From Burkholderia sp. Ax-1719 (GTDB lineage: Bacteria; Pseudomonadota; Gammaproteobacteria; Burkholderiales; Burkholderiaceae), in assembly GCF_011753055.1 (NCBI RefSeq), contig NZ_VWWJ01000017.1:1-64000 (forward strand): a stretch of 64,000 nucleotides of DNA, given 5' to 3'. Positions 45,106-54,412 of this stretch are shown here, one piece after another. A program made the position numbers and the translations under genes. Under the pieces are notes generated by a model. That model worked only from the letters and a program-made list of their open reading frames with translations, made no database searches and had not been told where the DNA came from. The first letter of the stretch is position 1, and every line of letters begins with the position of its first letter.

Positions 45106-46155
45106 TCAGAAGGTATAGCCGGTTTCAGTCTGCGTGCCCCGCAGCTCGTCCAGGAAACGCGCGAACGGCGCGAGCGGCCTATAACGGTGCGCCACCTTGC
45201 TCGCGTAGTCCAGGAAGCGCGGCAGGTCGGCCATGTAATGCGGCTTGTTATCGCGATAGTTGATGCGGCAAAACAGTCCCAGTACCTTGATGTGGCGCTG
45301 CAGTCCCATCCATTCGAGCTGGCGATAAAACTCGCCGAAGTCCGGATCGACGGGCAGGCCGGCCTTTTTCGCGCGTTCCCAGTAGCTCACGAAGCAATCC
45401 AGTTCGAATTCTTCGTCCCAGCTCAGGAAGGCGTCGCGCATCAGCGAGGCGATGTCGTAGGTGATCGGCCCGTACACGGCGTCCTGGAAGTCGAGCACGC
45501 CAGGATTGGGCGTCGCGATCATCAGGTTGCGCGGCATGTAATCGCGCAGCATGAACACCTGCGGCTGCGAGCGGGCGCTCGCGATCAAAAGCGCAAAGGT
45601 GCGGTCGAGCATCGCGCGGGTGGCGTCGTCGATCTTGCGGCCCAGGTGCCGTTCCAGATACCACTCGGGCATCAGTTCCATTTCGCGGCGCAGGAAGGCT
45701 TCGTCAAAGGCCGGCAGCACGCCTTCGCGCGAGCTGGCCTGGAAGCGGATCAACGAGTCGATGGCGTCGCGCATCAGCTCGCGCGAGCGCGGGCCGGGGC
45801 CGGCTTCGACGAGCGCCTGGAGGTAGGGCGCCGTGCCCAGGTCGGTCACCAGCATGAAACCGGCGTCCAGATCGACTTCGAGCACGCGCGGCACATGCAC
45901 GCCCGCAGCTTCGAGCAGGCCGGCGACTTCGACGAATTCGCGGCACTTTTCGGGCGGCGGGGCGTCCACGGCGATCAGCGTTGCGCCGTGCTGGCCCGCG
46001 CTTGCGAGGCGGAAGTAGCGCCGGAAGCTCGCGTCGGCGGAGGCCGGGGCGAGCGTGGCAAGATCCAGGGCGTAGGTGGCGGCGTGGCCGGCAAGCCAGG
46101 CGGCGAGCTGGTCGCGGCGGGCGTCGGCAGGGGAGGACGGCTCGGAGAAGGTCAT
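45106..46155 (-). CDS. amgK: N-acetylmuramate/N-acetylglucosamine anomeric kinase
   Basis: AmgK phosphorylates recycled MurNAc and GlcNAc at C1, giving the substrate of MurU. The 349-residue protein has an aminoglycoside-phosphotransferase-like fold: N-terminal DASFRRYFRLASAG, VTDLGTAPYLQAL, the catalytic loop LRDYMPRNLMI and the metal-binding GVLDFQDAVYGP, then YWERAKKAGLPVD. The ATG at 46155 is used because the family N-terminus begins there; the frame is open to 46410. It is divergent from lptD. Confidence 0.92.
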   Translation of the reverse strand: MTFSEPSSPADARRDQLAAWLAGHAATYALDLATLAPASADASFRRYFRLASAGQHGATLIAVDAPPPEKCREFVEVAGLLEAAGVHVPRVLEVDLDAGFMLVTDLGTAPYLQALVEAGPGPRSRELMRDAIDSLIRFQASSREGVLPAFDEAFLRREMELMPEWYLERHLGRKIDDATRAMLDRTFALLIASARSQPQVFMLRDYMPRNLMIATPNPGVLDFQDAVYGPITYDIASLMRDAFLSWDEEFELDCFVSYWERAKKAGLPVDPDFGEFYRQLEWMGLQRHIKVLGLFCRINYRDNKPHYMADLPRFLDYASKVAHRYRPLAPFARFLDELRGTQTETGYTF

Positions 46156-46412
46156 GTAAACCAGAGGCAAAATCAGTGGATCAACGTCTTGCCATATAAT
46201 ACCCCACGACTTTTTTGACGCGACTCGCGCCAAAGCCTGCATGACGGTTCGCCTGCCGCACTTATCTTCAGTCCATCGTCCGATGAATTGTAAATAAATG
46301 CGCGCAACCTTGCCTCGATCGACGTGGTTCCGGTTTCTCGCCCGGAGCGCGCTGAACGCCGGCAAGTCAGCCATCATGGGCATCCGGCCGGGCCGATACG
46401 CCAAAACCATAC
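46156..46412. promoter_or_regulatory. Divergent promoter region between amgK and lptD
   Basis: The 257-bp gap contains a perfect TATAAT at 46195 on the plus strand and its mirror TATTAT on the minus strand a few bases away, but no clear -35 hexamers. A TTGACG lies at 46213. Probably the two operons start here; exact promoters are not resolved. Confidence 0.4.
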
Positions 46413-48800
46413 ATGCCGCCCAGACAGTTTTTCCAGACGATCTCCAACAGTGACGACGGCGTGCCGGGCAAGCGGCGGCTCATCGCGGCACTCGTGGCCG
46501 TGCCGGGCTTCATGCCCGCGTTCGCGCACGCCCAGCTCTCGGGCGCAGCCGCGCAGGCCGAGCGGCTGGACGACGCGTGGAGCCTGCGCCTGGCTCCCCA
46601 GCTCGGCGACACGCCCAACGCGCCAGGCCAGCATCCGGCGACCTTCGTACTCGGCGATTCGACCACCGGCACGTCGGGCACCGACGCCGCCGTCAAGGGC
46701 TCAGCCGAACTGCGCCAGGGCACCAACATCGTCAAGGGCGATGCGCTCCACTACGACGAAGACACCGACATGGCCGATGCTTACGGCCAGGTGGTGGTGG
46801 TGCAGAACGGCGCGACGTTTGCCGGCCCCGAAGCGCACCTGAAGGTCGAAGCCAATGAAGGCTTCATGACCACGCCGAAGTATCACTTTACGGTCACAGG
46901 CGGCTCGGGCAGCGCCGAGCGCGCGGACATGCTCGACAACGAGCGCTCCGTGCTCACGAACGGCACCTACACGGCCTGCCAGTGTTCGACCGATCCGGCG
47001 TGGTACATCAAAGGCACCGAGTTCGACTTCGACACCGGCGCCGACGAAGGCGTGGCGCACAACAGCGTGCTGTTCTTCCAGGGCATGCCGATCTTCGCGA
47101 GCCCGTGGATTTCGTTCCCGCTCTCGGGCGACCGCCGCAGCGGCCTGTTGCCGCCGACGTTCTCGGTGAGTTCGACCAACGGCTACGAAATCTCGCTGCC
47201 GTATTACTTCAACATCGCGCCGAACCGCGACTTCACGTTCACGCCCGAACTGATCTCGAAGCGCGGCGTGTTCCTGCAGGGCACCTACCGGTATCTGTCG
47301 AGCAATTACTCGGGCTCGATCACCGGCACGTTCCTGCCCGACGACGCGATCACGAAGACCAACCGCTACGCGCTGTTCATCCAGCACAACCAGAACTTCG
47401 GCAACGGGTTCGGCGGTTACATCTACTACAACAAGGTCTCGGACAATACCTATCCGGAAGACCTTGCGTCGCCCGCCAACCAGTTCCTGAACGGCACGCA
47501 GATGCTGTATCAGCAGGAAGCGGGCGTCACATACAACAACGGTCCGTGGTCCGTGCTCGGCCGCTGGCAGCACTGGCAGACGCTGGCGCCGTCAGTCGCG
47601 CCGTATGGCCGCGAGCCCGAACTGAACGTGAAGTACGCGAAGTACAACGTTGACGGTTTCGACTACGGCGCGGAAGCCGATTACTCGCGCTTTCGCATCA
47701 CCACGGAAGACGCGACCGAAGGTGATCGCGTCGTCTTCAATCCGTATCTGTCGTACTCGCTTACGGGGCCGGGTTACTTCGTCACGCCGAAGGTGCAATG
47801 GCACTTCGCGTCGTACAACCTGAGCAATATCGGCACGCCGGGCACGACCTTCGGTTCGCCCGCGGGTACGCCCAAGAGCTTCACCGAATCGATCCCGACC
47901 TTCAGCTTCGATACGGGGCTGGTGTTCGACCGCTCGGTGCACATCTTCGGCACGGATTACATCCAGACCCTGGAGCCGCGCCTGTACTACGTGTACACGC
48001 CGTATCGCAACCAGGCGGACGCACCGTTGTTCGATACCGCAGAAGCCGACTTCGGGCTCGCGGAAATCTTCACGCCGAACACCTTCGTCGGCGACGACCG
48101 CATCGCGGACGCGAACCGCATCACCGCCGCCCTGACGACGCGCTTTATCGACGCGGCGTCGGGCGACGAGCGCGCGCGCTTCGTGCTTGCGCAGCAGTAC
48201 TACTTCCGCGACCAGCGTGTCACGCTGACGGGCGATCCGTCGACCACCGGCGCGGCGCATTCGGACCTGATCGCGGGCATGTCGCTGAAGATCGGGGGCG
48301 GTTTCGCGTCGGAAACTGCGTTCCAATATAATGCGGACGACAACCAGCTGGAGAAAGCGAGCGTCGGTTTCGGCTACAGCCCGGGCCCGAGCCGCGTGCT
48401 GAATGTCGCGTACCGCTACACGCGCGAGAACAGCAGCACGCTGGACAACCAGCCGATCAACCAGATTCTGATTTCGGCTCAATGGCCGTTCTCGCATCGG
48501 GTGTTCGCGGTGGGTCGTTTCAACTACGATCTGAACGGTCACAGAATCGTCGACGGTCTGCTCGGCATGCAGTACGACGCCGATTGCTGGGCGCTCGGTA
48601 TCGGCATCCAGCGCTATGCGAACGGGATCAACACGACGGGCGGCAACAACTCGGCAACGCGTTTCCTTGCGCAGCTCACGCTCAAGGGCCTGTCGAACGT
48701 GGACAACGGTCTGGTTGCAGCCTTCCGTGCCGGCGTGCCGGGCTACACGCAGCTGCCTGGTCAGCCGCCGGCGCCGTCGCGATTCACGGATTATCAATAA
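46413..48800 (+). CDS. lptD: LPS-assembly outer-membrane protein LptD
   Basis: LptD is the outer-membrane barrel that inserts lipopolysaccharide into the cell surface with LptE. The 795-residue protein has a signal peptide (PGKRRLIAALVAVPGFMPAF, cleavage near AHA), an OstA-like N-terminal domain with GDALHYDEDTDMADAYGQV, and a large beta barrel from about residue 200 (SRRSGLLPPTFSVSSTNGYE-like start, many alternating aromatic strands). Only three cysteines are present: two close together in YTACQCSTDP (about 188) and one in DADCWALGI (about 726). Downstream are surA, pdxA and rsmA, the classic order. Confidence 0.96.
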   Translation: MPPRQFFQTISNSDDGVPGKRRLIAALVAVPGFMPAFAHAQLSGAAAQAERLDDAWSLRLAPQLGDTPNAPGQHPATFVLGDSTTGTSGTDAAVKGSAELRQGTNIVKGDALHYDEDTDMADAYGQVVVVQNGATFAGPEAHLKVEANEGFMTTPKYHFTVTGGSGSAERADMLDNERSVLTNGTYTACQCSTDPAWYIKGTEFDFDTGADEGVAHNSVLFFQGMPIFASPWISFPLSGDRRSGLLPPTFSVSSTNGYEISLPYYFNIAPNRDFTFTPELISKRGVFLQGTYRYLSSNYSGSITGTFLPDDAITKTNRYALFIQHNQNFGNGFGGYIYYNKVSDNTYPEDLASPANQFLNGTQMLYQQEAGVTYNNGPWSVLGRWQHWQTLAPSVAPYGREPELNVKYAKYNVDGFDYGAEADYSRFRITTEDATEGDRVVFNPYLSYSLTGPGYFVTPKVQWHFASYNLSNIGTPGTTFGSPAGTPKSFTESIPTFSFDTGLVFDRSVHIFGTDYIQTLEPRLYYVYTPYRNQADAPLFDTAEADFGLAEIFTPNTFVGDDRIADANRITAALTTRFIDAASGDERARFVLAQQYYFRDQRVTLTGDPSTTGAAHSDLIAGMSLKIGGGFASETAFQYNADDNQLEKASVGFGYSPGPSRVLNVAYRYTRENSSTLDNQPINQILISAQWPFSHRVFAVGRFNYDLNGHRIVDGLLGMQYDADCWALGIGIQRYANGINTTGGNNSATRFLAQLTLKGLSNVDNGLVAAFRAGVPGYTQLPGQPPAPSRFTDYQ

Positions 48801-48910
48801 CGCGTGATCCGGCTGATGCGGCTTTTCGACAGTTCGAATCGCCGCGCTCCGGTGCAGCGCGGGTCGGTGCTTAGAGACGGGCGAAGCTGCCCGCCAACTT
48901 TGGAGTATCT

Positions 48911-50284
48911 GTGGGAATCATGAAAAAGCTTCGCCTGGCAGCGTACGCTGCGAGTCTCTTCGCCGTCGCAGGCATGATGCCGGCAGCCCCGGCCTATGCG
49001 CAGCAGCTTTCGATGAGCGGCAGCGGCCAGACGGTCGATCTGATCGCCGCTGTCGTGAATGACGGCGTGATCACACAGCGTGAGCTCGACGAACGCGTCG
49101 CGCTCATCTCGCGCCGCCTGAGCCAGCAAAACGCGCCCGTTCCGCCGGCTGACCAGTTGCGCGCCCAGGTGCTCAACCAGATGGTGCTCGAACGCATCCA
49201 GCTCCAGAAAGCCAAGGAAGACGGCATCACCGTCGACGATGCGGCGGTCAACCGCACGCTTGAGCGCCTCGCGCAATCCAACGGCATGGACCTGAATACC
49301 TACCGCACGCGTATCGAAGCCGCCGGTGTGCCGTGGTCGACCTTCACGAAGGACGCACGCACGGAACTGACGCTCTCGAAGCTGCGCGAGAAGGAAGTGG
49401 ACAGCAAGATTTCGGTGTCGGACGCCGAAGTCGCGAACTACATCGCCAGCCAGCGCGGCCCGAACGCCGGTCAGCAAAGCGACCTGCACTTCGAGCACAT
49501 CTTCATCAAGGCGCCGCTGAACGCGTCGGAAACCGACATCGAAGCCGCGCAGAAGAAGGCTGATGCGCTGCTCAAGCAAGCGCAGTCGGGCAGCAAGTTC
49601 TCAAGCCTCGCGAAGTCGAATTCGCAGGCCGCCGACGCCAGCAAGGGCGGCGACATGGGCTTCCTGTCGCCGTCGAAGCTGCCGCCGGAATGGGTGACGG
49701 CCGCTTCCACGCTGCGTCCGGGCGAAGTGAATCCGGCCGTGATCCGCACCAACGACGGCTTTGAAATCGTCCGTCTGGTTGAGCGCCGTCAAGGGCAGGG
49801 CACGAGCGCAGCCGCGCCGCAGCTCACGCAGACGCACGTGCGCCACATCCTGCTGCGCGTGGGCGACGGCATGTCGGAACCGCAGGCGCGCCAGAAGCTG
49901 CTAGAAATCCGCCGTGAAGTGGCGGCCGGCGGCGACTTCGCCAAGTTCGCGCGTACCTACTCGCAGGACGGTTCGGCTTCGCAGGGCGGCGACCTCGGCT
50001 GGATCAGCCCGGGTGAGACGGTGCCTGAATTCGAGCGTGCCATGAACACGCTGCAGGACGGCCAGTTGAGCGAGCCGGTGCGCACCGAATACGGCTACCA
50101 CCTGATCCAGGTGCTTGGCCGCCGCGAAGCGGAAGGCTCGGTGGCGCAGCAGATGGATCTCGCGCGCCAGGCCATCGGTCAGCGCAAGGCCGAACAGGCT
50201 TACGCCGACTGGCTGCGCCAGTTGCGCGACACGGCCTATGTCGACTACAAGATCAGCGGCATGACGCCGCCGCAGCAACACTGA
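48911..50284 (+). CDS. surA: Periplasmic peptidyl-prolyl isomerase/chaperone SurA
   Basis: SurA chaperones outer-membrane barrel proteins such as LptD across the periplasm. The 457-residue protein has a signal peptide ending at PAYAQ, a chaperone N-domain (LIAAVVNDGVITQRELDERV), and two parvulin domains: HFEHIFIKAPL with GGDMGFLSPSKLP, and HVRHILLRVGDG with GGDLGWISPGETVPEFERAM. The C-terminus returns to the chaperone fold. GTG at 48911 is chosen because GGAG lies 5 bp before it; ATG at 48920 is the alternative. Signal peptide fits both. Confidence 0.96.
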   Translation: MGIMKKLRLAAYAASLFAVAGMMPAAPAYAQQLSMSGSGQTVDLIAAVVNDGVITQRELDERVALISRRLSQQNAPVPPADQLRAQVLNQMVLERIQLQKAKEDGITVDDAAVNRTLERLAQSNGMDLNTYRTRIEAAGVPWSTFTKDARTELTLSKLREKEVDSKISVSDAEVANYIASQRGPNAGQQSDLHFEHIFIKAPLNASETDIEAAQKKADALLKQAQSGSKFSSLAKSNSQAADASKGGDMGFLSPSKLPPEWVTAASTLRPGEVNPAVIRTNDGFEIVRLVERRQGQGTSAAAPQLTQTHVRHILLRVGDGMSEPQARQKLLEIRREVAAGGDFAKFARTYSQDGSASQGGDLGWISPGETVPEFERAMNTLQDGQLSEPVRTEYGYHLIQVLGRREAEGSVAQQMDLARQAIGQRKAEQAYADWLRQLRDTAYVDYKISGMTPPQQH

Positions 50285-50306
50285 TCCGCCTGAAAGGAAC
50301 CGCGCC

Positions 50307-51332
50307 GTGAATGTCCCCGCATCTTCGTCTTCAGCGCCGCGGGGACCGCGGCCGATCCGTATTGCCATCACGACCGGCGAGCCCGCCGGTGTCGGCCCCG
50401 AGCTGACGCTGGCGGCGCTGGCGGGCGCTTCGGCGCACTGGCCGGATGCCGAATTCGTCGTACTCGGCGACCGTGCGCTGCTCGAAGCGCGCGCAGGCGC
50501 AGTGGGCGTCGATCTGGCGGCTGTGCAGGCAGCCCAGAAGGTGAGCGTCGAACATCTGGCGCTCGCCGCGCCCGCGAAAGCTGGCAAGCTCGATGCCGCC
50601 AACGGCCCCTATGTGCTCGCGCTGCTCGACCGCGCGATCGACGGCGCCGTGGCGCAGGAATTCGACGCCATCGTCACTGCGCCCTTGCAAAAGAGCACGA
50701 TCAACGACGCGGGCGTGTCCTTCACCGGCCACACCGAATACCTCGCTGAGCGCACTCACACGCCGCGCGTGGTGATGATGCTGGCGGGCACGGGCGCGCG
50801 GCCCTTGCGCGTCGCGCTGGCGACCACGCATCTGCCGCTCAAGGACGTATCCGCTGCAATCACCATCGACGGCTTGCTGGAAACGCTGCGCATCATTAAT
50901 CATGATCTGCGTCAGCATTTCGGCGTGCCGACGCCGCGCATCCTTGTCACCGGTCTAAACCCGCACGCGGGCGAAAACGGCTATCTGGGCCGCGAGGAAA
51001 TCGACACGATTTCGCCCGCGCTGGCCAAAGCCGCAGCCGAAGGCATCGACGCACGCGGCCCGTATCCCGCCGACACGCTGTTCCAGCCGCGTTATCTCAA
51101 CGAGGCCGACTGCGTACTGGCGATGTTCCACGATCAGGGCCTGCCGGTCCTGAAATACGCGACGTTCGGCGAAGGCATCAACGTGACCTTGGGCCTGCCG
51201 ATCGTGCGCACTTCGGTCGATCATGGCACCGCGCTCGACCTCGCCGGCACTGGCCGCGCGGACGCGGGCAGCCTGATTGCCGCCATCGACACCGCCGTTT
51301 CGATGGCGCGCCACCGTCGCGCCATTCAATAG
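50307..51332 (+). CDS. pdxA: 4-hydroxythreonine-4-phosphate dehydrogenase
   Basis: PdxA oxidises 4-phosphohydroxy-L-threonine in the DXP-dependent vitamin B6 pathway. The 341-residue protein shows RIAITTGEPAGVGPELTLAA at the N-terminus, APLQKSTINDAGVSFTGHTE with the metal-binding His, LAGTGARPLRVALATTHLPL, TGLNPHAGENGYLGREEID and MFHDQGLPVLKYATFGEG. GTG start with AAAGGAA upstream. It follows surA by 22 bp. Confidence 0.96.
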   Translation: MNVPASSSSAPRGPRPIRIAITTGEPAGVGPELTLAALAGASAHWPDAEFVVLGDRALLEARAGAVGVDLAAVQAAQKVSVEHLALAAPAKAGKLDAANGPYVLALLDRAIDGAVAQEFDAIVTAPLQKSTINDAGVSFTGHTEYLAERTHTPRVVMMLAGTGARPLRVALATTHLPLKDVSAAITIDGLLETLRIINHDLRQHFGVPTPRILVTGLNPHAGENGYLGREEIDTISPALAKAAAEGIDARGPYPADTLFQPRYLNEADCVLAMFHDQGLPVLKYATFGEGINVTLGLPIVRTSVDHGTALDLAGTGRADAGSLIAAIDTAVSMARHRRAIQ

Positions 51333-51341
51333 AAGATCAAG

Positions 51342-52190
51342 ATGTCCAATAGCAGCAAAGCCAGCAGCAAACATCAGGGCCACTTCGCGCGCAAGCGCTT
51401 TGGCCAGAACTTCCTCGTCGATACGCATATTATCGACTCGATCGTCGACATCATTCGCCCGCAGCGCGGCGAACGCATGGTCGAGATCGGCCCGGGTCTG
51501 GGCGCGCTCACCGAGCCGCTGATCGGGCGTCTGTCCACGCCTGAAGCGCCGCTGCACGCGGTGGAACTCGACCGCGACCTGATCGGACGTCTGACGAAGA
51601 AGTTCGGGCCGTTGCTCGAACTGCATGCGGGCGACGCGCTCGCGTTCGACTTCGGCTCGCTGGCGGCGCCGGGCGACAAGCCGTCGCTGCGCATCGTCGG
51701 CAACCTGCCGTACAACATTTCCAGCCCGCTGCTGTTTCACCTCGCCACTTTCGCGGAACGTGTGATCGACCAGCATTTCATGCTGCAGAACGAAGTGGTC
51801 GAGCGCATGATCGCGGAGCCGGGCACCAAGGCGTTCAGCCGCCTGACGGTGATGCTCCAGTACCGCTACGTGATGGACAAGGTGCTGGACGTGCCGCCGG
51901 AGTCGTTCCAGCCGCCGCCGAAGGTGGATTCGGCGATCGTGCGGATGATTCCGTTCGCGCCGCATGAGTTGCCGAAGGTGGACGAGAAGATTCTCGGCGA
52001 GATGGTGACGGCGGCGTTCTCGCAGCGCCGCAAGATGCTGCGCAACACGCTGGCCGACTACCGCGAGCGCGTGGATTTCGACGCGCTGGGTTTCGATCTC
52101 CAGCGTCGCGCGGAGGATGTGCCGGTCGAGGAATACGTGCGCGTCGCGCAAGCGCTGGGCGCAGCGGCAGGAGAGGCGGCGCCGCAGTGA
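51342..52190 (+). CDS. rsmA: 16S rRNA (adenine1518/1519-N6)-dimethyltransferase
   Basis: RsmA (KsgA) dimethylates two adjacent adenines in helix 45 of 16S rRNA during ribosome assembly. The 282-residue protein shows HFARKRFGQNFLVDTHIIDS, the SAM motif MVEIGPGLGALTEPLI, the catalytic NLPYNISSPLLFHL near residue 124, and QNEVVERMIAEPGTKAFSRL. A short disordered Ser/Lys N-terminus precedes it. The stop is 24 bp from the end of the convergent reductase gene. Confidence 0.97.
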   Translation: MSNSSKASSKHQGHFARKRFGQNFLVDTHIIDSIVDIIRPQRGERMVEIGPGLGALTEPLIGRLSTPEAPLHAVELDRDLIGRLTKKFGPLLELHAGDALAFDFGSLAAPGDKPSLRIVGNLPYNISSPLLFHLATFAERVIDQHFMLQNEVVERMIAEPGTKAFSRLTVMLQYRYVMDKVLDVPPESFQPPPKVDSAIVRMIPFAPHELPKVDEKILGEMVTAAFSQRRKMLRNTLADYRERVDFDALGFDLQRRAEDVPVEEYVRVAQALGAAAGEAAPQ

Positions 52191-52214
52191 GCGCCGCTTT
52201 CCTTGGGGCAAGGC

Positions 52215-53162
52215 TTAGGCGGCGCGCTGCGCCTCGTAAGCCTTGAGCTGGCTGTAGACGATGCGCAGCACCGACAGCTCGCTCGACGCGCGTTGCGCCG
52301 CGCCGCCACGGCGGATCAGATCGCCAAGGATGTGATCCGCCTCGATGCGCGAACCGTTCTGGACATCGCGCAGCATCGACGCCGTGAGCGTCGAACCCGT
52401 TGCGAACAGCATCGAGCGCGAACGTTCGAGAAAACTGTCTCGCACCGCATGACCGTGTTCGGCGGCCACGGCGCGGCATTCCGCGAATAGACGCTCGACC
52501 GTTGCCGCGCCGTCTGGCGTAGCGACGATGACGCCCACCGGCGCGCGGAAGAGGCACGTGCTGCCCGCGAGCGATGCCAGAAACACCCACTTTTCCCACA
52601 TCTCCTGCAGGATGCGCTCGCTCGCCTTCAGGTTGAAGCCGGCGTTGCTGAACGCCGCGCTGATCGCTTCCACACGCGCTGAGACGCCGCCGCCGAGTTC
52701 GCCGAAGGTGATCGCATGGGCGTCATTCAGATGGACGATCTCGCGCTTCTCATTGAGCGTCGAGGCGATCAGACAGACGCCGCCGAGCACCGCCTGGGTG
52801 CCGAAGCGCGCCTGCAGGATATCCAGATGGCGCATGCCGTTGAGCAGGGGCAGGATCACCGTTTCAGGACCGACGGCGGCGGCGAAGGATTCGATCGCGT
52901 CGTCGAGGTCATAGGCCTTGCAGCTCAGCAGCACGAGATCGAAGGGCTGCACGCCGGGCGCGGCGAGCGCTTCGCGCGTGAGCGTCTGCGGATCGCGCAG
53001 CGTCAGATCGCCGCCGGCCGGACTGCGGATCACGAGACCATCGGCGCGCAATTGCGCCGCGCGCGCCTCGCGCACCAGAAACGTGACGTCGCGCCCAACG
53101 GCGGCAAGCCGCCCGCCGAAATAGCCGCCCGTCGCGCCTGCACCCACTACCAGAATCCGCAT
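52215..53162 (-). CDS. 2-dehydropantoate 2-reductase family protein
   Basis: The 315-residue NADPH-dependent reductase resembles PanE, which makes pantoate for coenzyme A. It starts MRILVVGAGATGGYFGGRLA with the glycine-rich loop, then LVREARAAQLRADGLVI, LLSCKAYDLDDAIESFAAAV (catalytic Lys region), LPLLNGMRHLDILQARFG, WEKWVFLASLAGSTC and a C-terminal RIEADHILGDLIRRGG. Several paralogs of this family exist per genome in Burkholderiales, so the pantothenate role is not certain. It starts at ATG 53162. Confidence 0.88.
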   Translation of the reverse strand: MRILVVGAGATGGYFGGRLAAVGRDVTFLVREARAAQLRADGLVIRSPAGGDLTLRDPQTLTREALAAPGVQPFDLVLLSCKAYDLDDAIESFAAAVGPETVILPLLNGMRHLDILQARFGTQAVLGGVCLIASTLNEKREIVHLNDAHAITFGELGGGVSARVEAISAAFSNAGFNLKASERILQEMWEKWVFLASLAGSTCLFRAPVGVIVATPDGAATVERLFAECRAVAAEHGHAVRDSFLERSRSMLFATGSTLTASMLRDVQNGSRIEADHILGDLIRRGGAAQRASSELSVLRIVYSQLKAYEAQRAA

Positions 53163-53383
53163 GTCCACTCCTATGTTTTCTGTCGTCGTTCGCAAAACTG
53201 GCTGCACGGCGTTGCCTGTTGCGTGGCTGCGCGCACGGCCATTTCGGGATGGCGATCATCCTAGAACAAATCGGGCCGGTTTGCCGGAGACGGCTCGCGC
53301 GCGCCAGCGGCCCGGCGTCGGCAGGGCAGGAAAGATTTTGGTAGAGTCCCGCTTTTGACGATGGCAAAAAACTGGAGTCCCCC

Positions 53384-53767
53384 ATGCGCCTTTTGCACAC
53401 GATGATCCGGGTCGGCGACCTGGACCGCTCGATCAAGTTCTACACCGAATTGCTCGGCATGAAGCTGCTGCGCCGCGAAGACTATCCCGATGGCAAGTTC
53501 ACGCTGGCTTTCGTCGGCTACACCGATGAGCGTGACGGTGCGGTGATCGAGCTTACGCACAACTGGGATACGCCTTCGTATGACCTCGGTACGGGCTTCG
53601 GCCATCTGGCTGTCGAGGTGGAAGACGCTTACGCGGCTTGCGCGAAGATCAAGGAGCAGGGCGGCACGGTAGTGCGCGAAGCCGGCCCGATGAAGCACGG
53701 CACGACGGTGATCGCGTTCGTGACCGACCCGGATGGGTACAAGATCGAGTTTATTCAGAAGAAGTAA
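53384..53767 (+). CDS. gloA: Lactoylglutathione lyase (glyoxalase I)
   Basis: GloA converts the hemithioacetal of methylglyoxal and glutathione into S-lactoylglutathione. The 127-residue protein shows MRLLHTMIRVGDLDRSIKFY with a metal-binding His, TDERDGAVIELTHNWD with a metal-binding Glu, GFGHLAVEVEDAY with the second His and VTDPDGYKIEFIQ with the second Glu. These are the four nickel/zinc ligands of the bacterial enzyme. It is a single gene, the last before the AT-rich gap and the polysaccharide locus. Confidence 0.96.
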   Translation: MRLLHTMIRVGDLDRSIKFYTELLGMKLLRREDYPDGKFTLAFVGYTDERDGAVIELTHNWDTPSYDLGTGFGHLAVEVEDAYAACAKIKEQGGTVVREAGPMKHGTTVIAFVTDPDGYKIEFIQKK

Positions 53768-54412
53768 GGCGGTTTTTAGGGGCGGGATGGGAGAGATCCG
53801 ATGCCGCTCGCAATGAACGTTGCCAAGTCGACGAAAAATTCCGGATGGGCCGAAAATAGAATGAGAATATTGGCCTGATCTGAAGAAATTTAATATTTGA
53901 TTTAAGAAGTTAAAATCTGGATTTGTAGATTCAACACCCATATCAGAGCGTGTTGAGCTTGTCGCGAGGCAGCCCAGGCCGCTGATGACGACTTTCTCTG
54001 ACTTTTTCTAAAACTTTTCGGCATCCTTATTTATAGATAGTGCGCGTGTTCGCCATTCTCGATGGCTACACATCGAATCAATATTTGAGATATCTCGATT
54101 GAATCCGAAGGTAATTCGGAGTCGTCCTATATACGTGAAATCGGTGGAAGACGAGAATTGCCCTTTCAGTATGCGAGCAGAAGGGCACTTAATGATGTCA
54201 TCACTTTCCCAGCCATCGTGTTGCGCAGCGCTTAAGAATCATTTTGTGTTTCGGGAGATTAATGGCGCAACGTTGAACGGTCAGTCCGTGCCATATCTGG
54301 CTGGTGAGATCTCTGCGAATCGTGCGAAGCAGGATACGTCATCTAGCGTTCATGTCTGCCCTGGCTTGACCCGCATGATCGCCTGAATCAGACCAGCGCA
54401 ATTTCTACGGAT
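53768..54412. other. 645-bp AT-rich non-coding leader before the exopolysaccharide locus
   Basis: Base composition drops sharply at about 53.82 kb (runs such as GAAATTTAATATTTGATTT). A 7-bp inverted repeat TCAACAC/GTGTTGA lies at 53931-53956 and a 10-bp palindrome GAGATATCTC at 54087-54096. No supported gene is seen; a short TTG-initiated frame at 54099-54386 resembles nothing known. It most likely holds the promoter and control region of the polysaccharide operon. Confidence 0.55.

Noticed and set aside
54099..54386. A 95-codon frame in the AT-rich gap before the polysaccharide locus
   Set aside because: It starts with TTG, lacks a ribosome-binding site, resembles no family and has irregular codon use.
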